Shown: one piece after another, positions 1 through 7,552 of the stretch
Numbering within the stretch: position 1 is the first letter of the stretch
How the letters are laid out: each line of letters starts with the position of its first letter
DNA from: Pseudomonas sp. 10S4
GTDB lineage: Bacteria > Pseudomonadota > Gammaproteobacteria > Pseudomonadales > Pseudomonadaceae
Reading direction: 5' to 3'
Assembly: GCF_034344865.1 (NCBI RefSeq)
Contig: NZ_CP133774.1
Span: 2,666,001-2,730,000 of the forward strand
Length of the DNA: 64,000 nucleotides
Notes under the pieces: model-generated
What the model saw: only the letters and a program-made list of their open reading frames with translations
Told to the model about the DNA's origin: nothing
The model's database searches: none
Program-made: the position numbers and the translations under genes

Positions 1-174
1 AATCACATGCTCGCGGGCATCGAAGACTTGTCCACAAGGTGAGGACGGTTGCTGGCCAGCGGCGAGCACTTCGACGATCAAACCGTCTTGCAGCACCAGG
101 CCGCCACGGGCATCGAGGCCATTGGCAGTGAAGATCGCGAGGGGATTTTTTAACCAGGTACGGGTCGCAGGCAT
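1..174 (-). CDS. 8-oxoguanine deaminase / guanine deaminase-like amidohydrolase, N-terminal part only
   Basis: The first 58 codons of a gene that runs off the left edge of the window, read on the minus strand from an ATG at 172-174. The visible N-terminus (MPATRTWLKNP..., then ..GLVLQDGLIVEV..) is the first beta-sandwich segment of amidohydrolase-superfamily deaminases. It resembles from memory the 8-oxoguanine deaminases of Pseudomonas, which remove the exocyclic amine of an oxidised purine. The metal-binding HxH and the active site lie outside the window, so the substrate is inferred. The nearby nucleoside-type ABC importer and NCS2 permease support a purine role. Confidence 0.75.
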   Translation of the reverse strand, partial: MPATRTWLKNPLAIFTANGLDARGGLVLQDGLIVEVLAAGQQPSSPCGQVFDAREHVI

Positions 175-321
175 GTTGGCCGGCTCCTCTGAAAGTTGGG
201 TTCAGGTTAGCCAGCTCAGTGATTACCCTGTCTGCTGATCCAGGGTCGCGGTGAGGCGAGGTGCGAAGTTTCAAACAAAACGGCGTCGCGGGCAAGCCCG
301 GCCCGACCAGACGACCCAAAA

Positions 322-357
322 CCCCTGTAGGAGTAGCCTGCGGCAGCTCCTACGGGG
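322..357. repeat. Imperfect inverted repeat, REP-like or terminator-like hairpin
   Basis: The arms CCCCTGTAGGAG and CTCCTACGGGG flank a short loop containing GCCTGCGGCAG. It lies just downstream of the SDR gene stop on the minus strand and so could end that transcript. The GTAGGAG...CTCCTAC core also occurs in Pseudomonas REP-type repeats, so repeat remnant and terminator are both possible. The rest of 175-367 shows nothing else recognisable. Confidence 0.5.
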
Positions 358-367
358 GAGGGCGGTG

Positions 368-1057
368 TTACCAGGGAATGGTCTCACCTTTGTAGTTCAC
401 AAAATAATGGCCGCCCTTACCGGTATACGCATTCACCTGATCAACCAACCCGCGGGTGCTGGTTTCCACATCCAGGTCTGCGCCTTCGCCGCCCATGTCT
501 GTCTTCACCCAGCCCGGATGCAGTGACAACACGGTGAGTTTCTGTTCGCCCAATTGCGTCACGAAGGTGTTGGTCATCGAGTTCAACGCGGCCTTACTGG
601 CCTTGTACAGCGCCAGCTCCGGTGCGTCCGCCACGGTTACGCTACCCAGCCCGGAACTCATGAACGCCAACACACCGCTGCCGTCACGAATCTGCCCGAC
701 GAAACGCTGGGCCAGGTTGATCGGTGCCACTGCGTTGGTGAAAAACAGTTGCCCGACTTCGGCCAGCGTCGCGCCGCCACCAGGCGTCTGAACTTCCGGG
801 CCCTTGACGCCGGCATTCACAAACAACAGGTCAAACACTTCACCCTTGAGCTGTTGGCTCAGGGCGATGACGGCTTGCTGATCATCCATGTCGAGTTTTT
901 CAATCCGCACCTTGCCCAGCGCTTGCAACGCATCGGCCTTCTGCGGGTTGCGCACGGTAGCGGTGACTTGCCAGCCGTCGGCCAGCAAGGTTTTCACCAA
1001 CCCGAGGCCCAAGCCCCGAGAAGCGCCGATGATGAGTGCGGTTTTTGCCGTGGACAT
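368..1057 (-). CDS. SDR family NAD(P)-dependent oxidoreductase
   Basis: A 229-residue classical short-chain dehydrogenase. The cofactor motif GASRGLG is at residues 11-17, NAG at 81-83, the serine of MSSGLGS near 134, and the catalytic pair Y151/K155 in YKASK. A following HPGWVKTDMGG stretch matches the usual post-catalytic PG motif. Length is short for the family but complete. The gene follows the MerR regulator by about 25 bases on the same strand, so the two are probably one transcript. The substrate cannot be read from the sequence; the N- and C-termini resemble the C-factor/sniffer-like SDR subgroup. Confidence 0.85.
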   Translation of the reverse strand: MSTAKTALIIGASRGLGLGLVKTLLADGWQVTATVRNPQKADALQALGKVRIEKLDMDDQQAVIALSQQLKGEVFDLLFVNAGVKGPEVQTPGGGATLAEVGQLFFTNAVAPINLAQRFVGQIRDGSGVLAFMSSGLGSVTVADAPELALYKASKAALNSMTNTFVTQLGEQKLTVLSLHPGWVKTDMGGEGADLDVETSTRGLVDQVNAYTGKGGHYFVNYKGETIPW

Positions 1058-1082
1058 GAGTGGTTTCCTTGATAAATGAGGA

Positions 1083-1433
1083 TCACGGATTCAGTGGACA
1101 ACGCTGGCCGAGCCGTTGCTGCAACTCGTTGCGCAGCGCGCCGAGTTCGGCCATCCGGGTTTCGATCAACTTGAGCTTGTCTTGCAGCAGTTGCGTGACG
1201 GCGCTGTCCGGGTCGGGCGACTGCCATAACGCGGCGACGCTGTTGCCGATCTCGCCGAGGGTAAACCCCAGCCGTTGAGCGGTTTTGATGTACAGCACCA
1301 GTTGCACCATGTCCGCCGGGTAGTCGCGATAACCGTTGGCGCTGCGTTGCGCGGCGATCAACCCGCGCTGCTCGTAGAAGCGCAGCGTGTCGCGGCTGAC
1401 GGCGCTGGCCTGGGCTAATTCACCGATGCGCAT
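1083..1433 (-). CDS. MerR family transcriptional regulator
   Basis: A 116-residue MerR protein. The winged helix is at residues 1-70 (MRIGELAQASAVSRDTLRFYEQRGLI is typical, with the R-x-Y-x-x-R/G signature and NGYRDY wing), followed by a dimerisation coiled coil at about 75-112 (LLQDKLKLIETRMAELGALRNELQQRL). The C-terminus has one cysteine (RCPLNP) but no cysteine cluster like CueR or SoxR, so I do not call a metal or redox ligand. It lies upstream of the SDR gene on the same strand and diverges from the membrane protein at 1516. A typical MerR operator lies in the intergenic gap. Confidence 0.9.
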   Translation of the reverse strand: MRIGELAQASAVSRDTLRFYEQRGLIAAQRSANGYRDYPADMVQLVLYIKTAQRLGFTLGEIGNSVAALWQSPDPDSAVTQLLQDKLKLIETRMAELGALRNELQQRLGQRCPLNP

Positions 1434-1452
1434 CTTGACGTCTCAAAGGGGC

Positions 1453-1484
1453 TTGACCCTGGAGCATACTCCAGGCTTTAGCCT
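1453..1484 (+). promoter_or_regulatory. MerR-type promoter/operator with long spacer and central dyad
   Basis: A -35-like TTGACC at 1453-1458 is followed by a near-perfect dyad (CCTGGAG-CATA-CTCCAGG) and a TAGCCT -10-like hexamer at 1479-1484, giving a 19-20 base spacer. A dyad inside an over-long spacer is the hallmark of MerR-activated promoters. It reads rightwards to the small membrane protein gene at 1516, while the adjacent merR-type gene reads leftwards. The pairing of this operator with the regulator at 1083-1433 is inferred from position. Confidence 0.7.
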
Positions 1485-1515
1485 TGTTGCTCCCTGAATT
1501 TATGGAGCAACGCCG

Positions 1516-1947
1516 ATGTGGACTTCAACGCAATATCGCCGACTGGTGCGCGGCAGTGCCTGGTATGACTTGATCGTGACGGCGGCGTTTGCCACGCCTT
1601 GGAGTTTTGCCGCGTTGCATGGGGTGTTGTCGAGTGTGAGCCAGGCGTTGAATCTGCCGGGTGAGTTGCCGGCGTTTGAGCCGATGCACATGCTTATGGC
1701 TAATTTGTTAGGGTCGATTGTGTGTGTTTGGGCGGTGTTGCGGATTCGTGATCCGCAGCAGGTTTATGGGCGGTATGACGCGGTGGGGCGGTTTTTGTTT
1801 GCGGCTTGGCAGGCTTATGCCCTGGCCCATGGCGCCAGTTCGCTGTTGGTAATTTTCTTGTTCTTTGAAGTGGTGTGGGGCGTGGTTCAGGTGTTGCCGG
1901 TTCGGGCGCTTTCGCGAGCAAGCCCGCTCCCACAGGGAACTGTGTAA
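1516..1947 (+). CDS. Small integral membrane protein of unknown function (about 4 TM)
   Basis: A 143-residue hydrophobic protein with about four membrane segments (near 18-40, 55-75, 90-108 and 108-130). I do not recognise a family with certainty; size and topology are DoxX/BphX-like but no diagnostic motif is visible. The start is supported by GGAG eight bases upstream. It lies just behind a MerR-type promoter, suggesting induction by the divergent regulator. The last residues (about 131-143, ALSRASPLPQGTV) are encoded by a REP repeat arm, so the natural C-terminus was probably shorter and has been extended by repeat insertion. Confidence 0.75.
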   Translation: MWTSTQYRRLVRGSAWYDLIVTAAFATPWSFAALHGVLSSVSQALNLPGELPAFEPMHMLMANLLGSIVCVWAVLRIRDPQQVYGRYDAVGRFLFAAWQAYALAHGASSLLVIFLFFEVVWGVVQVLPVRALSRASPLPQGTV

Positions 1948-1982
1948 ACCCGATCCAATGTGGGAGCGGGCTTGCTCGCGAA
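1911..1982. repeat. REP pair (BIME-like), GCGAGCAAGCCCGCTCCC family
   Basis: Two 24-base arms in inverted orientation, 1911-1934 and 1959-1982, are exact reverse complements (TTCGCGAGC...TCCCACA against its complement) with a 24-base loop. This is a common Pseudomonas REP core. The left arm lies inside the 3' end of the preceding gene. The hairpin sits between two convergent genes and may also stop transcription. Confidence 0.9.
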
Positions 1983-2002
1983 GAGGCCCGCCCGGCCGCC
2001 TC

Positions 2003-2929
2003 CTAATGCCCACCCTGCCACGGCTGCCCCAACGACACCGGCGCATACAACCGTGTGCGCACCGCATCCCGTGACAACAGCACCAGCACTACAATGGTCG
2101 CGACATACGGCAGCATCGCCAGCAGACTCGACGGAATCGCCAGCCCCAACCCCTGCGCCACCAGATGCAGGATGCTGGCGAGTCCGAACAGATACGCTCC
2201 GAGCAACAACCGCCACACCCGCCAACTGGCAAACACCACCAGCGCCAAGGCAATCCAGCCGCGTCCGGCGCTCATGTTCTCGGCCCACATCGGCGTATAG
2301 GCCAACGACAAATAAGCCCCGGCCAACCCGGCCATCGCTCCGCCAAACAACACCGCCAACGTACGCACAGCCAATACCGGCAAACCCATCGCACTGGCCG
2401 CGTCCGGGTTTTCCCCAACCGCTTGAATGATCAGCCCGACGCGACTTTTAAGGATCGCCCACGCCACCAGTGCAAACAGCGCGAACGACAGATACACCAG
2501 TAAATCCTGGGCAAACAGCATCCGGCCGATCAGCGGAATCTCGCTCAAATACGGAATCGCCACCGGCTCAAAACCCGCCAGCGGTTTACCGACCCACGCT
2601 GCGCCGACAAACGTCGACAGACCCACACCGAAGATCGTCAGCGCCAACCCGGTGGCCACCTGATTGGCGTTGAACACCAGCGCCACCAAGGCAAACAGCG
2701 ACGACAGCAGCATCCCGGCGAGCATCGCCAGCAACACGCCAAGCCACAGGTTGCCGCTGTTCAGCGCGACGATAAAACCGATCACCGCGCCAAACAGCAT
2801 CATGCCTTCCTGGCCCAGATTGAGGACGCCGCTCTTCTCGCAGATCAGTTCCCCCAGCGCCACCAACAGCAACGGCGTACCGCAGCGGACCATGGCGTAG
2901 AAAATATTGCTCAGCAGATCGATATCCAT
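2003..2929 (-). CDS. ABC transporter permease, nucleoside/BmpA-type (NupQ-like)
   Basis: A 308-residue membrane permease of the BPD_transp_2 class, which carries nucleosides or related purine compounds with a BmpA-type system. The conserved N-terminal region TPLLLVALGELICEKSGVLNLGQEGMMLFGA is typical of the second permease (NupQ/YufQ type). About eight to ten hydrophobic segments are visible. I take ATG at 2927-2929 as start; a GTG one codon upstream is an alternative. The stop of the preceding permease and this ATG share one base, so translation is probably coupled. Substrate is inferred from neighbouring purine genes. Confidence 0.88.
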   Translation of the reverse strand: MDIDLLSNIFYAMVRCGTPLLLVALGELICEKSGVLNLGQEGMMLFGAVIGFIVALNSGNLWLGVLLAMLAGMLLSSLFALVALVFNANQVATGLALTIFGVGLSTFVGAAWVGKPLAGFEPVAIPYLSEIPLIGRMLFAQDLLVYLSFALFALVAWAILKSRVGLIIQAVGENPDAASAMGLPVLAVRTLAVLFGGAMAGLAGAYLSLAYTPMWAENMSAGRGWIALALVVFASWRVWRLLLGAYLFGLASILHLVAQGLGLAIPSSLLAMLPYVATIVVLVLLSRDAVRTRLYAPVSLGQPWQGGH

Positions 2930-4035
2930 CACAGCGCTCCTGCGGTTACGGCGGTGGCGGGTGCGCGGCGTGCCCAGCGCAGGTTCAAACGCGGCCGATA
3001 GAGAATCAGCACGTCACTGGCCAGCAGGAAAAACAGCATCATCCCCTGGAACAGTTGGGTGATCGCTTGTGGCAGGTTCATGCTCATCTGCGCGCTCTCG
3101 CCACCGATGTACAGCAACGCCATCAACAGGCTGGAAAACAGAATGCCGATCGGATTCAACCGGCCGAGAAACGCCACGGTAATCGCTGCATAGCCGTACC
3201 CTGGCGAGACTTGCGGGACTAATTGGCCGATCGGTCCGGTGACTTCACAGACGCCGGCCAATCCGGCCAGGCCGCCGCTAATCAACAGCGCCAACCAGAT
3301 CAACCGCTTCTCGCGAAAGCCGACAAACCCCGCCGCGCGCTTATCCAGCCCGAGCACTTTGATCTGGAAACCGACAAAGCTTTTCTGTAACAGCACCCAC
3401 ACAGCGACCAGCGCGAGCAGGGCGAAATAAACACCCGCGTGAACCCGACCGTCCTCCATCAACAACGGTAAACGGCTGGCATCACCAAACATCGCCGACT
3501 CCGGAAAGTTGAACCCGGCCGGGTCTTTCAACGGCCCGTGCACGCAGAACAGCAGCAGGTTTAGGGCGATGTAATTGAGCATGATGCTGGTGAGGATTTC
3601 GTTGGCGTTGAAGCGCGTGCGCAACCACGCCGTCAGCCCGGCCCACGCTGCGCCGGCCATCGTGCCGACGAGCAGGACGAAGACCAGCGCCCAACGACTT
3701 TGCATGTCGATGATGTTCACCGCCAGTGCACTGCCGGCCAGGGCGCCAAGCAGCAACTGGCCTTCGGCGCCGATGTTCCAGATCCGTGCTTGATACGCCA
3801 CCGCCAGGCCCAACGCGCAAAGCAGAATCGGCAAGGCTTTGACCAGCAGTTCGGAAACGCCATACAAGTCGCTGATCGGCGCGATCAGCAAGGTGTGCAA
3901 GGTCAGCAACGGGTCGTGACCCAACGCGATAAACAACAATGAGCCGCAGCCCAAAGTCAGCGCCGCCGCCAGCAACGGCGAGCACCACAACATCAGGCGC
4001 GATTGCTGGCCACGGGGTTCGAGAGAAAGCAGCAT
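2929..4035 (-). CDS. ABC transporter permease, nucleoside/BmpA-type (NupP-like)
   Basis: A 368-residue inner-membrane permease, first partner of the importer. The segment YQARIWNIGAEGQLLLGALAGS is the conserved motif of NupP/YufP-type permeases, and NANEILTSIMLNYIA follows. An in-frame ORF extends upstream to 4185, but that part lies inside the ATPase gene and is arginine-rich without membrane character. I start at ATG 4033-4035, which has GGAGT six to eight bases before it and lies 11 bases after the ATPase stop. Gene order ATPase-permease-permease is that of nucleoside importers. Confidence 0.88.
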   Translation of the reverse strand: MLLSLEPRGQQSRLMLWCSPLLAAALTLGCGSLLFIALGHDPLLTLHTLLIAPISDLYGVSELLVKALPILLCALGLAVAYQARIWNIGAEGQLLLGALAGSALAVNIIDMQSRWALVFVLLVGTMAGAAWAGLTAWLRTRFNANEILTSIMLNYIALNLLLFCVHGPLKDPAGFNFPESAMFGDASRLPLLMEDGRVHAGVYFALLALVAVWVLLQKSFVGFQIKVLGLDKRAAGFVGFREKRLIWLALLISGGLAGLAGVCEVTGPIGQLVPQVSPGYGYAAITVAFLGRLNPIGILFSSLLMALLYIGGESAQMSMNLPQAITQLFQGMMLFFLLASDVLILYRPRLNLRWARRAPATAVTAGAL

Positions 4036-4046
4036 GTGGAACTCCG

Positions 4047-5624
4047 TTAAAGCGTTGCGGGTGCAGGTGAATGAGGGACGTCGAACTGGCCGGCCATCCA
4101 GCCACCGACATCGGTCAGGCGAGTGTCGACGGTGGCCTTGAGCGGCGACAATCGTCCGCTGCACAAGGCGCCGAGGCGATCGCAAATCTGGAACAGTTCA
4201 TCGAGGTCTTCGGAGATCACCAGGATCGCCGCGCCGGCATCGCGCAAGGCAATCAGCGCGCGGTGAATGGTTGCTGCCGCGCCGACGTCCACGCCCCAGG
4301 TCGGGTGCGCGGCCACCAGCAGTTTTGGCTGCTGAAGGATTTCCCGGCCAAGGATGAATTTCTGCAGGTTGCCGCCGGACAGGCTGCGGGCCGCCGTTTG
4401 GGTATTGGGCGTCTTCACCCCGAAACGGCGGACGATCTCTTCGGCCAGCGCCTCGACTTTGCCACGCTGGATCAGGCCATTGCTCACCAGCCCTTGCTGA
4501 AAAGCCGTGAGCAGGGCGTTGTCGGCCAGGCTCAGTTCCGGAACCGCGCCATGGCCCAGACGTTCGGCGGGGACAAAGGCCAGACCGAGTTTGCGCCGGG
4601 CATCGGGGCGCAAATGGGCGACCGCTTGCCCGGCGAAACGGACAGTTGCACCGTCGTTGCGGTTCAGCCGTTCCTCACCGCTGAGCAACGCCAGCAACTC
4701 ATCCTGACCGTTGCCCGCTACCCCGGCGATGCCGACAATTTCACCGCTGCGTACTTCAAGGTTGATGTCCTTCAGCGAGCAGCCGAACGGGTCCGGGTTA
4801 TGCCAGGACAATCCACTGACATTCAAAAATGCCTCACCACCGACCACCTTCGGATAGTCAGTAATCAGCTCGGCCGCTTCACCGACCATCAACCGCGCCA
4901 GTTGCTGATCCGAGCACTCGGCCGGCACGCAATGCCCGGCCACCCGACCGCCGCGCAGCACCGTGGCGCTGTGGCATAACGCGCGGACTTCGCCGAGCTT
5001 GTGGCTGATAAACAGAATGCTGCAGCCCTCGACCGCCAGTCGACGCAAGGTGACGAACAATTCGTGCGCTTCTTGTGGCGTCAGCACCGAGGTGGGCTCA
5101 TCGAGAATCAGCAGACGAATGTCCTGCATCAGGCAGCGAATGATTTCGACCCGTTGGCGTTCGCCGATGGACAGGCTGTGGACAAGTCGTTCCGGTTCCA
5201 GCGCCATGCCGTAGCGTTGGGAAACCTCACGAATCTTCGGCTCCAATTGTTTTGGTGTCCCGGCCGCCGCGCCCATGGCCAGCGCAATGTTTTGCGCCAC
5301 GCTCAGGGTTTCGAACAGCGAGAAGTGCTGGAACACCATGCCAATCCCAAGCCCGCGTGCCTGGGCAGGATTGCGCATGGCAACGCGTTGTCCTTGCCAG
5401 ATCACTTCCCCGGAATCGGCGTGGGTGACGCCGTAGATGATCTTCATCAGCGTACTTTTGCCCGCGCCGTTTTCACCGAGCAGGGCATGGATTTCACCGG
5501 GAGCGATGCTCAGGTCGATGGCATCGTTGGCCAGGCAACCGGGGTAGCGTTTGCTGATTTTACGTAGCTGCAGGCGCGAGGCTTGATTGGGGATCGGATC
5601 GGGGATCGGCACGGGGTTGGGCAT
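4047..5624 (-). CDS. ABC transporter ATP-binding protein, two-domain nucleoside/sugar type (NupO-like)
   Basis: A 525-residue protein with two ABC domains. Domain 1 has Walker A GENGAGKST at 50-58, signature LSIGERQRVEI and Walker B LLILDEPTSVLT. Domain 2 has a degenerate Walker A region (GVAGNGQDEL), a normal signature LSGGNLQKF, and a weakened Walker B (LLVAAHPTWGVD). This asymmetry is usual for CUT2/BmpA-type ATPases such as RbsA and NupO. It energises uptake through the two permeases downstream. No BmpA-type binding protein gene is in the window; it may lie elsewhere. The likely cargo is a purine or nucleoside. Confidence 0.9.
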   Translation of the reverse strand: MPNPVPIPDPIPNQASRLQLRKISKRYPGCLANDAIDLSIAPGEIHALLGENGAGKSTLMKIIYGVTHADSGEVIWQGQRVAMRNPAQARGLGIGMVFQHFSLFETLSVAQNIALAMGAAAGTPKQLEPKIREVSQRYGMALEPERLVHSLSIGERQRVEIIRCLMQDIRLLILDEPTSVLTPQEAHELFVTLRRLAVEGCSILFISHKLGEVRALCHSATVLRGGRVAGHCVPAECSDQQLARLMVGEAAELITDYPKVVGGEAFLNVSGLSWHNPDPFGCSLKDINLEVRSGEIVGIAGVAGNGQDELLALLSGEERLNRNDGATVRFAGQAVAHLRPDARRKLGLAFVPAERLGHGAVPELSLADNALLTAFQQGLVSNGLIQRGKVEALAEEIVRRFGVKTPNTQTAARSLSGGNLQKFILGREILQQPKLLVAAHPTWGVDVGAAATIHRALIALRDAGAAILVISEDLDELFQICDRLGALCSGRLSPLKATVDTRLTDVGGWMAGQFDVPHSPAPATL

Positions 5625-6225
5625 GACAGGCTCGGGTCGATTGAGGTTATGCCTGTGGATAAAGCAATTTTCTGGCCATAGAGTCAGGAATTTTCGTAAA
5701 GCCTTGCTGATCAGGGCTTTGCGGAGACGTCTGGAACTGTTTCGCTGATGAATCAGGCACCACTTGAGGGCAAGGTATTTGATCAGGCTCCGCTTTTGCC
5801 CGCGTCTATTTGATCAAAAAATGAGCAGTCGGCTGCAAGCTATGCCGGACACGGGGCTGAGCCAGCCATGAACGGGTTATCCACAGGTTGCTCCACAGTA
5901 TTTGTGTGCAAGCGCAACGCTAGGGCATAAGCACTGTGCGGCTATCTTCTAAAGGCGATAAACCGAGCTAACTGTTTGTTTTTTCGTTGATTTCGAATTT
6001 TGGACAGGACTTTGGACGAAAAGTGAACAAAGCCCGCAAAGCCGCATGACAGAAGGGTTACAGCGGTATGTGCTCAGGTTATCCACAGCCGGGTGCACAG
6101 TAGATGTGGGCAACTGTTGAATACAGTGAAATTGGGGAATGCCCCAAAAGATCGCAGCCTTCGGCAGCTCCAGGGGATCGCGATTTCAACGTAGGAGCTG
6201 CCGAAGGCTGCGATCTTTTGATCTT
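5625..6225. other. 600-base gene-free region with DnaA-box-like sites and a REP hairpin
   Basis: No convincing coding frame. It should hold the promoter of the ABC operon (transcribed leftwards from 5624), which I cannot place. Three exact 9-mers matching the DnaA box TTATCCACA are present: 5654-5662 (minus orientation), 5877-5885 and 6079-6087 (plus). The two plus-strand sites lie in imperfect direct repeats of about 37 bases (5875-5911 and 6077-6113), each carrying the box followed by CACAGTA, then TGTG and GCAA. A REP inverted repeat closes the region at the right. Confidence 0.7.
6146..6219. repeat. REP inverted repeat, GATCGCAGCCTTCGGCAGCTCC family
   Basis: Perfect 26-base arms at 6146-6171 and 6194-6219, each ending in an AAAAGATCGCAG-type end, with a 22-base loop. 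It lies immediately downstream of the IMPACT-family gene and could terminate it. Single arms of the same family appear at 41271-41291 and 58948-58980. Confidence 0.9.
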
Positions 6226-6807
6226 CTAGCGTTGCAGCAAAATCCGGCCGCGGCTCAAATCCGCGAGGTGTGATTGCAAGGTGTCGATCATCTGTTCAGC
6301 GATGGCCAGTTTCAGCTCCACGCCATTAGCGGTGAAGGATTCCTCCACCACCAAGCCGCCGAGTTCCGCCACCCGCAACTTCACCAACGCCAACTCGCCA
6401 AACCCACATGCGCAACTCAACGGCACCCGGCTGATCAACTCAACCTTCGGCGCCGCTTGCAGGCACTTGTTCGCACCGCCGCCGTAAGCGCGGGCAAGTC
6501 CACCGGTGCCGAGTTGAATGCCGCCATACCAACGAATCACCAGCACCGCGACCTGATCGCAATCCTGCGCTTCAATCGCCGCCAGAATTGGCCGGCCAGC
6601 CGTCCCGCCGGGTTCGCCATCGTCGTTGCTGCGGTACTGGTCGCCGAGCTTCCAGGCCCAGCAATTGTGCGAGGCGTTCAAGTCACTGTGTTGTTCGATG
6701 AACGCTTGGGCATCCGCCGGGCTGCTGATCGGCCCGGCGAAGGTGATGAAGCGGCTTTTGCGAATCTCTTCGCGGTATTCGCAAAAACCGCTGAGGGTAA
6801 AAGGCAT
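6226..6807 (-). CDS. yigZ: IMPACT/YigZ family protein
   Basis: A 193-residue protein with the UPF0029/IMPACT N-terminal domain. The motifs SHNCWAWKLG, SNDDGEPGGTAGRPIL and VIRWYGGIQLGTGGLARAYGG are diagnostic. The C-terminal part (about 130-193) fits the DUF1949 ferredoxin-like domain. The family is linked to translation regulation, but the bacterial role is not settled. The start lies 7 bases after the stop of the upstream TetR gene, so the two are probably co-transcribed; nothing suggests a functional link. Confidence 0.9.
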   Translation of the reverse strand: MPFTLSGFCEYREEIRKSRFITFAGPISSPADAQAFIEQHSDLNASHNCWAWKLGDQYRSNDDGEPGGTAGRPILAAIEAQDCDQVAVLVIRWYGGIQLGTGGLARAYGGGANKCLQAAPKVELISRVPLSCACGFGELALVKLRVAELGGLVVEESFTANGVELKLAIAEQMIDTLQSHLADLSRGRILLQR

Positions 6808-6814
6808 AAAGGAC

Positions 6815-7465
6815 TTAGATAGCCGGTGTCAGGCCGCAGCCCTTGAGGATGATGCGGATCAGGTTGGTGCCGGCGTCTTCCATGTCTTGCTTGGTCAGCT
6901 TGGTGCGCCCGCTGACACGGCAAATCTGGGTGGCGAAGTCGGCGTAATGCTGAGTGCTGCCCCACAACAGGAAGATCAGGTTTACCGGGTCGACCGGGTC
7001 CATCTTGCCGGCGTCGATCCACGCCTGGAACACGGCGGCCCGGCCCTGGAACCAGGCGCGATAGTCCTGGTTGAAATACTCGGTCAGGCACTCGCCGCCG
7101 CTGATCACTTCCATGGCGAAAATCCGCGAGGCCTGTGGCTGGCGTCGGGAGAACTCCATCTTCGCGCGGATGTAACGGGTCAGCGCCTCGGCCGGATCGT
7201 CTTCGGCGGTCAGGGTGTTGAACGTGCTGTCCCACAACTCGATGATGTTGCTCAGTACCGCCACGTACAGCCCAAGCTTGTTGGTGAAGTAGTAATGCAG
7301 GTTCGCTTTGGGCAACCCGGCATTCTGGGCGATGGTGTTCATGCTGGTGCCTTTGAACCCGTGGCGGGCGAATTCATCTTCGGCGGCTTTGAGGATCGTC
7401 TCTTCGTTCTTTTGACGAATGCGGCTGGCAGGTTTGCCGCCGTGGGCGGGGACTTCAAAGGTCAT
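6815..7465 (-). CDS. TetR family regulator, RutR-like
   Basis: A 216-residue TetR regulator. The helix-turn-helix is at about 25-60 (GFKGTSMNTIAQNAGLPKANLHYYFTNK). The ligand-binding domain matches E. coli RutR in several stretches (YIRAKMEFSRRQPQASRIFAMEV, IFLLWGSTQHYADFA). RutR senses uracil and controls pyrimidine degradation. The start ATG at 7463-7465 is preferred over the in-frame upstream one at 7519 because a GGAAG ribosome site precedes it and homology begins there. Lying between the NCS2 permease and near beta-alanine genes, it could control nucleobase uptake or degradation; beta-alanine is a product of reductive uracil breakdown. Confidence 0.85.
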   Translation of the reverse strand: MTFEVPAHGGKPASRIRQKNEETILKAAEDEFARHGFKGTSMNTIAQNAGLPKANLHYYFTNKLGLYVAVLSNIIELWDSTFNTLTAEDDPAEALTRYIRAKMEFSRRQPQASRIFAMEVISGGECLTEYFNQDYRAWFQGRAAVFQAWIDAGKMDPVDPVNLIFLLWGSTQHYADFATQICRVSGRTKLTKQDMEDAGTNLIRIILKGCGLTPAI

Positions 7466-7552
7466 AGGCACTTCCGAAATAGTCTGTGGGTGCAACCAGT
7501 GCGTTGATAGCGCACCCACAGGTTTCAGACAAGTCCTGAGGCAATAAAACCC

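Noticed and set aside
5654-6113. Chromosomal origin of replication
   Set aside because: DnaA boxes are present, but dnaA, dnaN, rpmH, gidA and an AT-rich unwinding element are absent, and TTATCCACAG is a frequent motif in Pseudomonas intergenic DNA.
5625-6225. A small RNA gene in the region
   Set aside because: No clear promoter-terminator pair of its own; the only hairpin is a REP repeat.
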